From Phytophthora hibernalis (taxonomy: Eukaryota; Oomycota; Peronosporomycetes; Peronosporales; Peronosporaceae), in assembly GCA_012656075.1 (NCBI GenBank), contig JAAKBF010000302.1, positions 61,638 through 125,637 on the forward strand: DNA of 64,000 nucleotides, in the 5' to 3' direction. The notes beneath the pieces were generated by a model, which was not told the origin of the DNA, did no database searches, and was given only the letters and a program-made list of their open reading frames with translations. How positions within the stretch are numbered: the stretch's first letter is position 1; each line of letters starts with the position of its first letter. Positions 1 to 8,199 of the stretch are shown here, one piece after another. A program made the position numbers and the translations under genes.

Positions 1-2
1 AT

Positions 3-137
3 CGGTACGTGAAGGAATTGCTGGGGCTGGATGGTTTGTCCGAAGCTGAACGATTCGCACACCCGCGCAATAAGTACTTTGTGGAATTCTTGAACTTAAT
101 GAAGGCCAAAGCTGCAACGCCCAATGCTGCAAGATAA
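3..137 (+). CDS. C-terminal tail of an RxLR/WY-type effector (5' end outside window)
   Basis: The frame starting at base 3 is open for 44 codons and stops with TAA at 135-137. It begins RYVKELLGLDGLSEAER and contains HPRNKYFVEFLNLMK. The HP-x-N-K-Y-F-x-x-F-L pattern is the usual last helix of a WY-domain in oomycete RxLR effectors, and the effector at 1505-2177 has a comparable HPNYEKLQKFL. Such proteins are secreted and act inside host plant cells. The signal peptide and RxLR part lie left of the window, so the class rests on this tail alone. It could also be the tail of an unrelated helical protein. Confidence 0.6.
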   Translation, partial: RYVKELLGLDGLSEAERFAHPRNKYFVEFLNLMKAKAATPNAAR

Positions 138-153
138 CGACGACGCGACTTGT

Positions 154-375
154 GTATGCATTCACAGTACTGTAGACTCAGGCCCATGTTGGAAACTGTC
201 TCAACGTTTGTGTGCATGTGATTTGACTGTATACTTGTACTGCTTGCCTTGCAAAGGATGCGGACGCTAATAAGCCTTACCGGTATCTCACGTCCAAGGT
301 GAAGAGAGGCCACTGCCAATACATAAATACAGTCAAGAAATAATTTGGCAACGCCCACGCCTTCGTACTACATGA
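154..375 (+). repeat. dispersed repeat, copy 1
   Basis: From GTAGACTCAGGCCCATG through ACTGCCAATACA to CTTCGTACTACATGAATT this stretch matches 24845-25042 along its length with small indels, and its first part matches 2410-2492. All three copies are on the plus strand. It starts just after the effector stop codon. No coding frame is evident. It may be part of an LTR or a short non-autonomous element. Confidence 0.6.
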
Positions 376-499
376 ATTCCACCCAATAACCAGTACAGCT
401 TCAAAAACTGCTCAAGTTGTACTAGAAGCTTTGCTAGTCCCAACATCTGCTGCTGATCGTTACGACGAATAGTTCAAACACTGAAATGATATCCTGGAA
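376..499. other. no feature recognised
   Basis: AT-rich spacer between the dispersed repeat and the inverted-repeat arm. I see no gene, hairpin or repeat here. Confidence 0.5.
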
Positions 500-852
500 A
501 ATGAATATCAGAAACTATTTATTCAACCAAGACAGCGTTCGGCTTATTGGACTTCTCCAACTGTCATCTTTAACACATCGGGAGAAGCCGCCTTGCAGTA
601 GACTTTGGAATCAGAGTCACAATTGTTGAGTGAGAGACTATGGTGAAGTAGAAATTCTAAGGGGTTGACTGCTTTCAAGATTGAGAATTGAGAGACAGTA
701 AGGTTGCTTTTATCATTGCTGAAAATATACATGTACGACGAAGTACATGTAGGTAGCTTTGAAACAGGTTCAATTAATTGAATGCATGATTTGAAAATGG
801 CGGTTTTGTGCTCTTGAAGCTCCAAGAAACCACCGACTACATTAATACACAC
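500..852 (-). repeat. left arm of a diverged inverted repeat, with a 102-codon ORF remnant
   Basis: Read on the minus strand this matches 3430-3850 on the plus strand. Shared blocks include GTAGTCGGT..TTTCTTGGAG, CATTTTCAAATCAT, CTGCAAGGCGGC, CTTCTCCCGA and ACGCTGTCTTGG. The minus frame from 852 to 544 is open (MCINVVGGFLELQEHK...), whereas the right arm has stops in the matching frame. This looks like two decayed copies of one coding or transposon fragment in opposite orientation. I do not recognise the protein. Confidence 0.55.
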
Positions 853-1500
853 GTTGTCAGAATATATATATATATATATTTTACTTTACTTGTTAACATG
901 TGAGTGTGCCAGAAAGTCAGCGGTTGTAGTTCCAGACATACATGTAGCGCCAACTGTGTAGCTAAACCGTTCCACCGGTACATGTTGAGTGCTTCACGAT
1001 TACATCAGCACAATGATTGTGCAAAATACTACGTAGTAGTAAACCAAACGGGCCGAGCACATATTATACATACATGTACGCCGAAATGTGTCAGCGCCAG
1101 CTTCGCTACAACATCAGCAGCAAACAAATATTCAGCACTTTTGTCTTCTTCACCATTGGCAGCAACAGTACTGACCTGCAGAACAGCGAACGTTCGACAC
1201 GAAACAATGCAACAGATTTCGGAATGTGTCTTGGCCAAGATTTTAGGTACACCCAGGCAGCGTCGTCATGATCATGCGGTATTGGGCGTTGTAGGTGTGA
1301 GTTTAATAAACTCTAAAATCTGGAGGAACATTCCCCACGATTTCTCGTTTGTTTTAAATGATTCACCAAATCTGAGAACTGCTTTATTAAAAGTGGACAA
1401 TTCAAATCGAGATTTGAGCTTTTCAGCAAAAGAGGTTAGAATAATTTGTGGATTCAAGTTAAGCTAAACAGACCCTGCGGCGATAAGGTGACATTGAGCA
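853..1500. other. AT microsatellite and uncharacterised sequence
   Basis: An (AT)n tract lies at about 861-880. The rest is open on both strands: a 187-codon plus frame at 904-1467, and minus frames at 1457-1272 and 1238-1029 that precede the left inverted-repeat arm in order. The minus frames could be earlier parts of the same decayed gene, but I see no family motif on either strand and call no gene. Confidence 0.4.
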
Positions 1501-1504
1501 CTAT

Positions 1505-2177
1505 TTACTCAGATCGCCCCGTTAACTGCAAGAATTGCAGGTAGTACTTATAGTCCGGGTCCGATGCCCGCTCTATCCTAAGCATATCCTTCACGAAGGA
1601 ATTTGGTCGCTTCGCCTTGGCCCAAAGCTCCACTCTCTTCGACATCTCCGCTGGGCTACCTCCACCATAATTCACAAGCATGTTCAATTTTTCCAGTAAC
1701 CCCAAGCGTAGCCGTCGTACTGTTTAGCATAACGCATATATCTTTTGAGCTCGGCGCTGTTCGTGCGTTGATCTGCGGTCATTTTTCCAGCCCAAAATAA
1801 TTCCACACGCTTTTCGGCTGTTCTTCTTGCTTCAACCAACCGTTCACCTCTCGGCTTTTGCGCATGAACAAGAATTTCTGCAGTTTCTCGTAATTTGGAT
1901 GGGCCGTCAAAGCTGCACCCGTTAGCCCTTCCATCTGAAGCGCCTTCTTGACTTCGTCGTCCGACTTGCCGGCTGCGAGCCAATGCTGCATTTTCACCCA
2001 GCTCTTGACGCCCCTCTCTTCCGTGTGGAGGGCATTTGCCTCATCAGCATCAACCTTTCGAAGTAGTCTTCCGCGGTGGGCGACAACAGGACTGCTGGCT
2101 CGGGTAGACTTTTCTGCGGTCACGACGGCTACGAGGAGGATCAACACACTTACGAGGAATGCATCGCGGAAACCCAT
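1505..2177 (-). pseudogene. RxLR-EER effector with WY-like C-terminus, two frameshifts
   Basis: Starting at the ATG at 2177, the first 132 codons hold a hydrophobic signal peptide (residues 1-21, ending VVTA), an RLLR motif at 37-40 (within HRGRLLRKV) and EER at 53-55. The spacing is normal for oomycete effectors that are secreted into plant cells. After EER come W60 and W66 and HPNYEKLQKFL (Y96), a WY-like pattern. This frame stops at 1779. Coding character continues in a second frame to 1684 (to GYAWGYWKN) and a third to 1505, ending YYLQFLQLTGRSE. Both breaks lie in the same context, GGAAAAAT. Either the gene is dead, a short 132-residue form is made, or two A-runs were misread. No host target can be inferred. 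Confidence 0.75.
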
Positions 2178-2409
2178 TAAGAGAAGCCACCGACGTGAGG
2201 GTTACTTGGACAATTATGAAGTGATGTCATAACGGGAGGTGAGATATACCAGTTTTGTCAGTCTTAGCAATACACACGGCAGCCGTAGTGTGATCTGCAC
2301 GTGAAACATCATTAATGTATAATAGGTGGTCCGGGAGAAAAAATGTTGATGGGACTTCTGCCTTGCAGTACTGTAGAAGTAATAGTGATCTATCTGTACC
2401 GGTCGGTAT
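2178..2409. other. upstream region of the effector pseudogene
   Basis: This is 5' of the minus-strand effector. I see no clear initiator or TATA element and no gene. A 67-codon minus ORF at 2417-2214 has no recognisable content. Confidence 0.4.
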
Positions 2410-2492
2410 GCCTTCACGGTAGACTCAGGCCCCTTTTGAAAACTGTGATTTGACTGTTTACGTGCTTGCTTTGGAAAAGATGCGGACGCTAT
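2410..2492 (+). repeat. dispersed repeat, copy 2 (partial)
   Basis: GGTAGACTCAGGCCCC, TGTGATTTGACTGTTTACGTG and ATGCGGACGCTATT match copy 1 (from 154) and copy 3 (24845). This copy has an internal deletion relative to both and ends early. It lies upstream of the effector start at 2177. Confidence 0.5.
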
Positions 2493-3429
2493 TATTTATA
2501 CCAGCGGTTTGCGTTTGATGCAGGGCATCACATGTAGTTTGACCACTGTCTTGTGTAGCGAAAATATAATCTTGAAAAATAAATATGCAGGACTTTACCC
2601 TGTCAAGCTTGTCTTGTCCCACAAATTCTAGCGTTCAAAGTCACTCTATTAGACTGTGTAGTCGTGATAAAGCCGTCAAAGGTGCCATCAATGCCATATT
2701 TTTAGCCGTTCGCAAGCAATGACCTGCTTCTCACCTCTTTCGTGTTGGTCGAAGCCAATTTGGAGTTTTCTGAGTCGTCGGGAACAACACCGTTGTAACC
2801 TCGCAATAGTCTCTTGCTATCGGTGTTACACACCGGTACTTGAGTGAGTATGGAGAAGTAGACTTAGAGAACGTGAGTTATCTATCTACCCCAAGTCCTT
2901 GTAGACTATGTCCAATGTGTGACGTTCAAGTGAAATTTCAGAGTGATCCGTGTTGATTTAGTGTTGTTGTGTAGGGGAAAGCTCCTCAAGCGGTAAACCC
3001 CCGTAGACTTTTACTGACTATACTTGAACCCGTTAAGGACAATAGTGCACGCATGCACGAACCTTTCCTAGAAGTCCTCAAACCTCTATCTAGGAAAAGT
3101 ACTAGTCAATACTCCTCACAACCACCACTCTTACCTTCAACACGAGTCAGTTGTTGCAGCACAAGTGACCACCAACCTCAGTCGGGGTCTTGTATAGACA
3201 CTCTTGGGTTTACCGGTAACAGCTTTTATGATCGAGAAATGGATGTCGGGCAAGGTTTCTTTTGACATTGACAGGGATGATACAGAAATTTCCGCCTTTT
3301 TCTGGTGCGAAAGTTTGTTTACTGAGAAGTTTTAGGTTTTAAAAAGTAAAAAAAACAATCCTGTAATTCTGTAAACGGTGTTGCCGTCAATCAGGAAGAA
3401 TAACATCGATTACGCGGCTTAGACGTGCT
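2493..3429. other. no gene recognised
   Basis: There are no long coding frames. A 70-codon plus ORF at 3053-3265 shows no signal peptide or family motif. I see no repeat or RNA gene. Confidence 0.45.
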
Positions 3430-3850
3430 AAATGCATGTACTTCGAAGTAGTCGGTTTCTTGGAGGTTTGAAAGAGCACACAAGTTGGTGTTTTGTGACA
3501 AAAACCATTTTCAAATCATTCAATCATTGAGCCAGTTTCAAAGCTGGTACCCTACTTCAAAATATATGTACTTACCAGGTACAGTAATAACCGAACTGTA
3601 CCCATTTCTCAATCTTAAAAGTAGTCAACTCTAGAATATATTCTTCACCATGCTCTCTCACTCAAACACTATGGCTCTGGTTCCAAAGTCTACAAAGTCT
3701 CCTGCAAGGCGGCAATGGCGCTTCTCCCGACGTGTTAAATATGGCAGTGGGCAAATTGACGACTTTTGTCATGACTGACGTGCCTCATTTGAACTATGGT
3801 AGAAATCCAGTAAGCTACACGCTGTCTTGGTAGAATTATTTGTTCCAGAC
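3430..3850 (+). repeat. right arm of the inverted repeat
   Basis: This is the plus-strand counterpart of 500-852. The shared order is TTTCTTGGAGGTTTGA, ACCATTTTCAAATCATTC, GAGCCAGTTTCAAAGCTGGT, CTGCAAGGCGGC, CTTCTCCCGACGTG and ACGCTGTCTTGGTAG. The equivalent reading frame has several stops, so this copy is more decayed than the left arm. Confidence 0.55.
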
Positions 3851-4007
3851 TAGCCGAGCGCCGCCCGCGTTGCAGGAGGTGGGTGCATGTTTGGTTGGTG
3901 CCGTCTGCTCGCTGTTCCAGCTCGCTTCACTTCTATTGTTACTATGCCAGACTTATGTTTTATATCCGTATATTTAAATGTTGACTTCTACCAAATTCTA
4001 ATCCCAC
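3851..4007. other. spacer, nothing recognised
   Basis: Short spacer between the inverted-repeat arm and the 151-bp duplication. No coding or structural signal is seen. Confidence 0.4.
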
Positions 4008-4290
4008 TACGGCTCGCAAGCTTCGCCTCCGCTTGACAGTCAAACACTGCTGGGTCCTCGGGTTTGCACCCGCGTACTTCGCACACGGAGTTCAAACCAC
4101 AGGTGTACTCGCTACGCTCGTCTCACGTGGTTCCCATGTCCCTGAAACCTAAGACCGCTACGGCTCGCAAGCTTCGCCTCCGCTTGACCCTCAAACACGC
4201 CTTGGTCCTGGGTTTGCACCCGCGTGCTTCGCACACAGTCTTCAAACCGCTGGCATACTCGCTACACTCGCCTCCTCAGTATGTCTCCTA
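4008..4290. repeat. tandem duplication, period about 151 bp, two copies
   Basis: TACGGCTCGCAAGCTTCGCC starts at 4008 and again at 4159. Each is followed by CCGCTTGAC, a GGGTTTGCACCCGCGT block, CTTCGCACAC and TTCAAACC. The short ORF across it (4064-4291) follows the repeat and is not evidence of a gene. Confidence 0.65.
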
Positions 4291-4420
4291 GGTTCTCGCC
4301 GATCAGAGTGGCTCCCTTCGCTTCGCTCGAGGGGGAATTGTGACTGTCAACAATTAGCGCGCTATTCAAAGTGACATATGTATTGATTTCGTAAAATATG
4401 CATTCAGACAAAGTCGCTGT

Positions 4421-4966
4421 CTACGCCGTCTCGAAGAACTGTCGGTAAACTATGTTCGCCGTGTACACTCCGTCTTCTTCCTCCCGCTCTGGATACTCGA
4501 CCAACGCCTTGAATCTCGATCTCGACGTAACTCTTGACATTGCCACATACAGCTGAACGTGGGAAAAGCAAGGCGTCGCCAAGTACAGTCCCAGGTATTG
4601 TACCGTTTGTCCTTGCGCCTTGTTGATTGTCATGGCAAAAGTAGTCTGGACAGGAAACTGCTTGCGTCTCAAACGGAATCCGAAATCGCGGATGTCGCCA
4701 TCGCTGATGAACACGATGCGCGGGATCACCACATGCTGGTCTTGCCTGTCGCCGGTCATGGTGGTGGCGTGGATGACATGATCTTTGAGTTCGACGATTC
4801 GCAGGCGTGTTCCGTTGCACAACCCCAGATCGAGATTTAAGTTCCGCATCATGATGACCGGCATCCCCTTCTTGAGTTTCACTTTGTGGGGTTGGATGCC
4901 ACTTATGTTCAGGGAGTTGATCACCACCTGCTCGAATAAGTATATTTCTTCGATCATGCGCCGCAT
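4421..4966 (-). pseudogene. Helitron Pif1-like helicase, C-terminal fragment
   Basis: The 181-codon frame from 4966 is the C-terminal part of a Helitron helicase. It carries MMRNLNLDLGLCNGTRL, VIPRIVFISDGD, the late helicase motif TINKAQGQTVQ and the final motif QLYVAMSRVTSRS. It aligns along its length with the C-terminus of the unit B helicase. Walker A, Walker B and the whole Rep part are absent, so it cannot be active alone. It ends in a natural-looking stop after IVYRQFFETA. I see no interruption inside the fragment. Confidence 0.85.
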
Positions 4967-5044
4967 GCCTCACGGAATAGCTCCCGGACGGATATCCTCG
5001 TCCTCATCTTGATCCCCGGCGGGGTTGTCGATGAGCATATCACG

Positions 5045-5570
5045 TGGAATCATGTACGATATGTCCTCTATATCTATCGTTCATCTCTCCTTATCGTGTC
5101 TGCCTTTATCTATCGTGTCTACATAACGTGTCTATCTTTCTATCGACTACACCTACCTATCTTGCCTACACGTCGCCTCTCATACTATTGTCTCGCATTC
5201 AATCGTCTCTTTTTTTGTTATCTCTCTTTCTATCGTCTTCTATACAATAGTATCACTTTCTTTTTCTCTCCCCCATCGTCTCTCATATGATTGTCTCTGC
5301 GTATCGTTTATCATACTTTCTATCTCATACTAACGTCCCAGATCTACCCATCTCCTCGCAGCAATCGTGTATCGTCTCTCATATGTTGTATTTTATACTA
5401 TCTTCTCTCATACACGAACTATCTCTCTTATACTATTGTCTCTCATACATGTACTATCGTCTCTCACACTATCGTATATTCTATCGTCTATCTAATGTCT
5501 ACCTATCGCTACATATCATATCGTCTCTCGTACTATCGTCTCTTATACTATTTCGCCTCTATATATCGTC
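5045..5570. repeat. pyrimidine-rich microsatellite, unit around CTATCGTCTCTCATA
   Basis: On the plus strand TATCGTCTC, ACTATCGTCT and CTACCTATC recur irregularly. The same sequence type is at 6440-7240 and 13560-14335 inside units A and C. Open frames rich in Ser, Tyr, Leu and Ile here come from the low complexity. Confidence 0.8.
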
Positions 5571-5984
5571 CATTTGGTTTAAATATGGTATTTACACCGT
5601 TATATTTTGCCTATGTGCGATTTCATGTACACCACACCAAGATATTGTAGTACACACCAACTTCCTATAGCTTAAGCCAATTATCAACCAATCGGTTTGT
5701 TTCGTGTTCCTACAGAAATTATTGCATTTCGGCCCATGGGAAGACCGGATATGGTCGGGATCGTGCTACCGATCGTAGTCAGTGTTACAGTGTTTAGATT
5801 TGGTCAATAAGGGGGCTTCGCTTCGCTCGGCTCTTTGGAAAGCCGTTTTTCAGTGAATGAGGCGCCGCCTTCGCTGCGCTCGGCAGCTATTTTAGCCAAC
5901 CGAAAGTCCGGATTTGCGTTACCTGGGGTGCGTACGGAATGACGGACAGACGGACGGACAGGTTTCTCTGTTACTTGTAGGGGA

Positions 5985-6012
5985 TTAGCCCAGTCCCGCC
6001 GCTCCGCGGCGG
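5985..6012 (-). other. Helitron 3' terminus (hairpin + CTAA)
   Basis: The plus strand reads TTAG, 7 nt, then CCGCCGCTCCGCGGCGG; on the minus strand this is hairpin, 7 nt, CTAA. The hairpin-to-end spacing equals that of the other three termini, while the loop and final two bases differ. Confidence 0.65.
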
Positions 6013-6255
6013 TTTACTTTATTAGTTAAGTCTGGGGAGCGCACCCGTTCCGCTCGCAGGGGCTCGCTGCACTACTCACCAAAATAAACTACTTAAGGAC
6101 AAGTATTGGGCGGGCCCTACGGTCCCGCAAATCACGGGGAAGGACGCGGCCTTCGCTTCGATCGGACGCTTTATAGCCAAACGGGAGCCGCCGTCACTAT
6201 TGCTTGGCATCTGGCGACAGACCAACTGACCGGTACGTCTACTACTTGTAGTAGA
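5985..6255 (-). mobile_element. Helitron unit Z, 271-bp mini-element
   Basis: The minus-strand 3' end is a hairpin (5996-6012, stem CCGCCGC/GCGGCGG, 3-nt loop), then 7 nt, then CTAA at 5985-5988. The 5' end is TCTACTACAAGTAGTAG at 6255 and is immediately preceded by CTAG of unit A. No coding content. This is a minimal non-autonomous Helitron or a deletion remnant. Confidence 0.6.
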
Positions 6256-6283
6256 CTAGGCGTTTGCCGCCGCTACGCGGCGG
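6256..6283 (-). other. Helitron 3' terminus (hairpin + CTAG)
   Basis: The minus strand shows a 7-bp GC stem with 3-nt loop, 7 nt, then CTAG, followed directly by TCTACTAC of unit Z. Same structure as at 8042 and 13362. Confidence 0.7.
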
Positions 6284-6439
6284 TGGGGCAATGGTTTGTC
6301 CCAGGTAAGTGGGCCGCCCTTTCGCTTCGCTCCACGGGGCTTATTTTTACCCAGTCTCCAATACGTCAACATGTTATTTTTCCTATGCATATACAGTTAC
6401 TCTAATCGTTCCTACAGAGCGCTCCTGGTTGACATGTAC

Positions 6440-7240
6440 GCTTGTCCTCTACCTATCGTGCCAGTCTACTTATCGTGTCTCCATATCTACCCTTTCTACC
6501 TATGGTCTTTTTCCCCACCGTCTACACATATCCTCTCTATCTACCTATTGTCTCTCACTGCGCAGTGTCTATTGACTTTTTATCGTCTCTACCTGTCGTC
6601 ACTCTATATATATCTCCCCCATCTACATATCATGTTTAGCTCATATCTATCGTGTAAATCTATCGTGCCTACCTATCCTGTCTACATTTCTATCGATTGC
6701 ACCTACCTGTCTTGTCTACGTGTCGTCTTATAGTCTCTCATGCTACGCATCTTATACTACGCCTCACGTACTGTCGTCTCTGATACTACGCATCTCATGC
6801 TATCGTATCTCGTCTCTACATACTGTCTCTCATACTGTCGTCTATCACCAGTCATACTATCGTCTCTGATACTATCTCGATACTCGTATATCTGATACTA
6901 TCGTCTCTCATTTCAATAGTTCTTCCAATCGCTATACCTATCGTCTCTTTCTGCGTATCTATCATACTATCGCCTCTCATACTTCCTATCATCTCTGATA
7001 CTCGGCTCTCGTACAGGTACTATCGTCCCACGTCTACCTATCGCATCTATGCTATCGTCTACGTCTCCCATCTATCTATCACTATTACCAATCGTCTACT
7101 ATCGTCAATATATCGTCTACATATCGTCTACCTATCGTCATCTTTCGTCAACCTACCGCCTACCTATCGCCACCAATCATATCGTCTCTCGGTTTCATAT
7201 CGGCTTTATGTATCATATCGTCTCTCGGTAATCTATATAC
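6440..7240. repeat. TATCGTCT-type pyrimidine microsatellite in unit A
   Basis: An irregular run of CTATCGTCTCTCATAC-like units, plus-strand pyrimidine rich. It matches the position and type of the tract in unit C but differs in unit number and order. ORFs read through it are low-complexity artefacts. Confidence 0.8.
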
Positions 7241-7315
7241 TACTATGTAAACCCAAACCAATATTTTAGCCATTGAAAACCCTGTATTGCGTTACCGTCT
7301 ATTCCTTCTGGCGTT

Positions 7316-7720
7316 TCATGTGGCGGCGGGGCTGCATACGACGACGGTGTCTGCGTCGGCGCCGTTCCCGGTCCTCGCGAGGCGGCACAATTGGTGCTCG
7401 TGACGGGCCCATCGCGACGACCACCAACTCTGCTCGTTGCTGGCGCTGATCTGGCGGTCGTTGGGTTGGAGCAGGCTCCGCGGTCGGCGCCGTTCGCACA
7501 TGCAACGCAGCGACGGACACCCGACCGGGGCACCTCCCACCGCAAACGCATCCCAGGAAAGAAGCGCCTCGCAGCAGGAGCACCGCCGCAGTTGCAGCCC
7601 GAGCCCGTCGGCGTCTACGGGTGGCGGCACCACCCGGGCGCTGCAGGTTGCGCAGGTGAAGGGGTCCATTTGGCTTTTGTTTACATTTACTTCGGCTATG
7701 TACGATTTCATGTACACCAC
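7316..7720 (-). CDS. small Cys-rich (zinc-ribbon-like) ORF carried by Helitron unit A
   Basis: 134 codons from the ATG at 7720. The first 60 or so residues match the ORF of unit C almost exactly (MVYMKSYIAEVNVNKSQMDP, then TCATC and RRCSCCEALLSWDAF). CxxC, CxCC and, in a second frame here, RRCVACANG form a pattern like a small zinc ribbon. After about residue 63 the frame differs from unit C, so one copy has a frameshift. In a third frame both copies share a basic tail with the same stop. It lies inside the element in the orientation of the Rep/helicase of unit B. It may be captured cargo or an element gene; the function is unknown. Confidence 0.4.
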   Translation of the reverse strand: MVYMKSYIAEVNVNKSQMDPFTCATCSARVVPPPVDADGLGLQLRRCSCCEALLSWDAFAVGGAPVGCPSLRCMCERRRPRSLLQPNDRQISASNEQSWWSSRWARHEHQLCRLARTGNGADADTVVVCSPAAT

Positions 7721-8041
7721 ATCAACCTAATGTAGCACACATCAAGTTCCTAAATTTTAGCCAATGAGGGCCCTTGCTGGGCTGATAAGCTACGTACTCC
7801 TAAGTACGATTCCATGTACACCACATCAATTTAATGTAATCCACACCAACTTACCGTAGTTTTAGCCAATGAGCCTTCGCTGCGCTCGGCTGCTTGGAAG
7901 GCCGTTTTTCAGCCAATGAGGGCCCGCCTTCGGCGGCTAATTACTGTTTTTGCGAATCGGAGCCGCCGTCGCTATCGCTCGGCAGCGCGACGGACGTGAC
8001 GAACAGACGGACAGACAGGTTCCTCTACTACTTGTACTAGA

Positions 8042-8069
8042 CTAGGCGTTTGCCGCCGCTACGCGGCGG
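8042..8069 (-). other. Helitron 3' terminus (hairpin + CTAG)
   Basis: CCGCCGCTACGCGGCGG at 8053-8069 (plus strand) forms a 7-bp stem with a 3-nt loop. CTAG lies 7 nt away at 8042-8045 and is followed on the minus strand by TCTAGTACAAG of unit A. Confidence 0.7.
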
Positions 8070-8199
8070 TGGGGCAATGGTTTGTCCCAGCTAAGTGGAC
8101 CGCCCCCTTCGCTTCGCTCCACGGGGCGAAAATTTACACCATGTAGACAATAATTGAACTATTATCAAAGTTATGTATATGCAGTTAATGTGTTCCGCC

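Larger units (their letters stand above)
4300..5984 (-). mobile_element. Helitron unit Y (degraded, 3' end not located)
   Basis: The right (5') edge is the CTAA|TCCCCTAC junction at 5984/5985. Inside are, from the right, a GACGGACAGACGGACGG stretch like the 5' ends of units A-C, a CATGTACACCACACCAAG block related to CATGTACACCACATCAAC in A and C, a TATCGTCT microsatellite, and a Pif1 helicase fragment. Near 4305-4335 CTTCGCTTCGCTCGAGGGGG resembles CTTCGCTTCGCTCCACGGGG, which lies just inside the 3' hairpins of A-C, so the 3' end should be close. No hairpin-CTRR end is preserved there. Confidence 0.5.
6256..8041 (-). mobile_element. Helitron unit A, non-autonomous (1786 bp)
   Basis: Minus-strand 5' end TCTAGTACAAGTAGTAG at 8041; 3' hairpin at 6267-6283 and CTAG at 6256-6259. 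It is collinear with unit C (1788 bp): the 3' block with CTCCACGGGGCTTATTTTTA, the pyrimidine microsatellite, the Cys-rich ORF, ATGTACACCACATCAA blocks, and a 5' block with GGCCGTTTTTCAGCCAATGA. The last 182 bp or so at the 5' end and the last 95 bp or so at the 3' end are shared with unit B, the usual relation between a non-autonomous and a coding Helitron. No helicase or Rep sequence is inside. Confidence 0.75.

Noticed and set aside
904..1467. 187-codon plus-strand ORF as a gene
   Set aside because: It has no domain, signal peptide or family motif, overlaps other frames on both strands, and lies next to a decayed repeat.
4288..4291. CTAG at 4288 as the 3' end of Helitron unit Y
   Set aside because: There is no adjacent GC hairpin with 7-nt spacing as at the other four termini.
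4404..4973. 189-codon minus ORF overlapping the helicase fragment
   Set aside because: It is a shadow frame; helicase motifs are in the 4421-4966 frame.
5009..5670. Plus-strand ORFs rich in Ser, Tyr and Leu as membrane proteins (also at 6296-6733 and 13389-14843)
   Set aside because: They are translations of the TATCGTCT pyrimidine microsatellite; the hydrophobic look comes from T- and C-rich codons.
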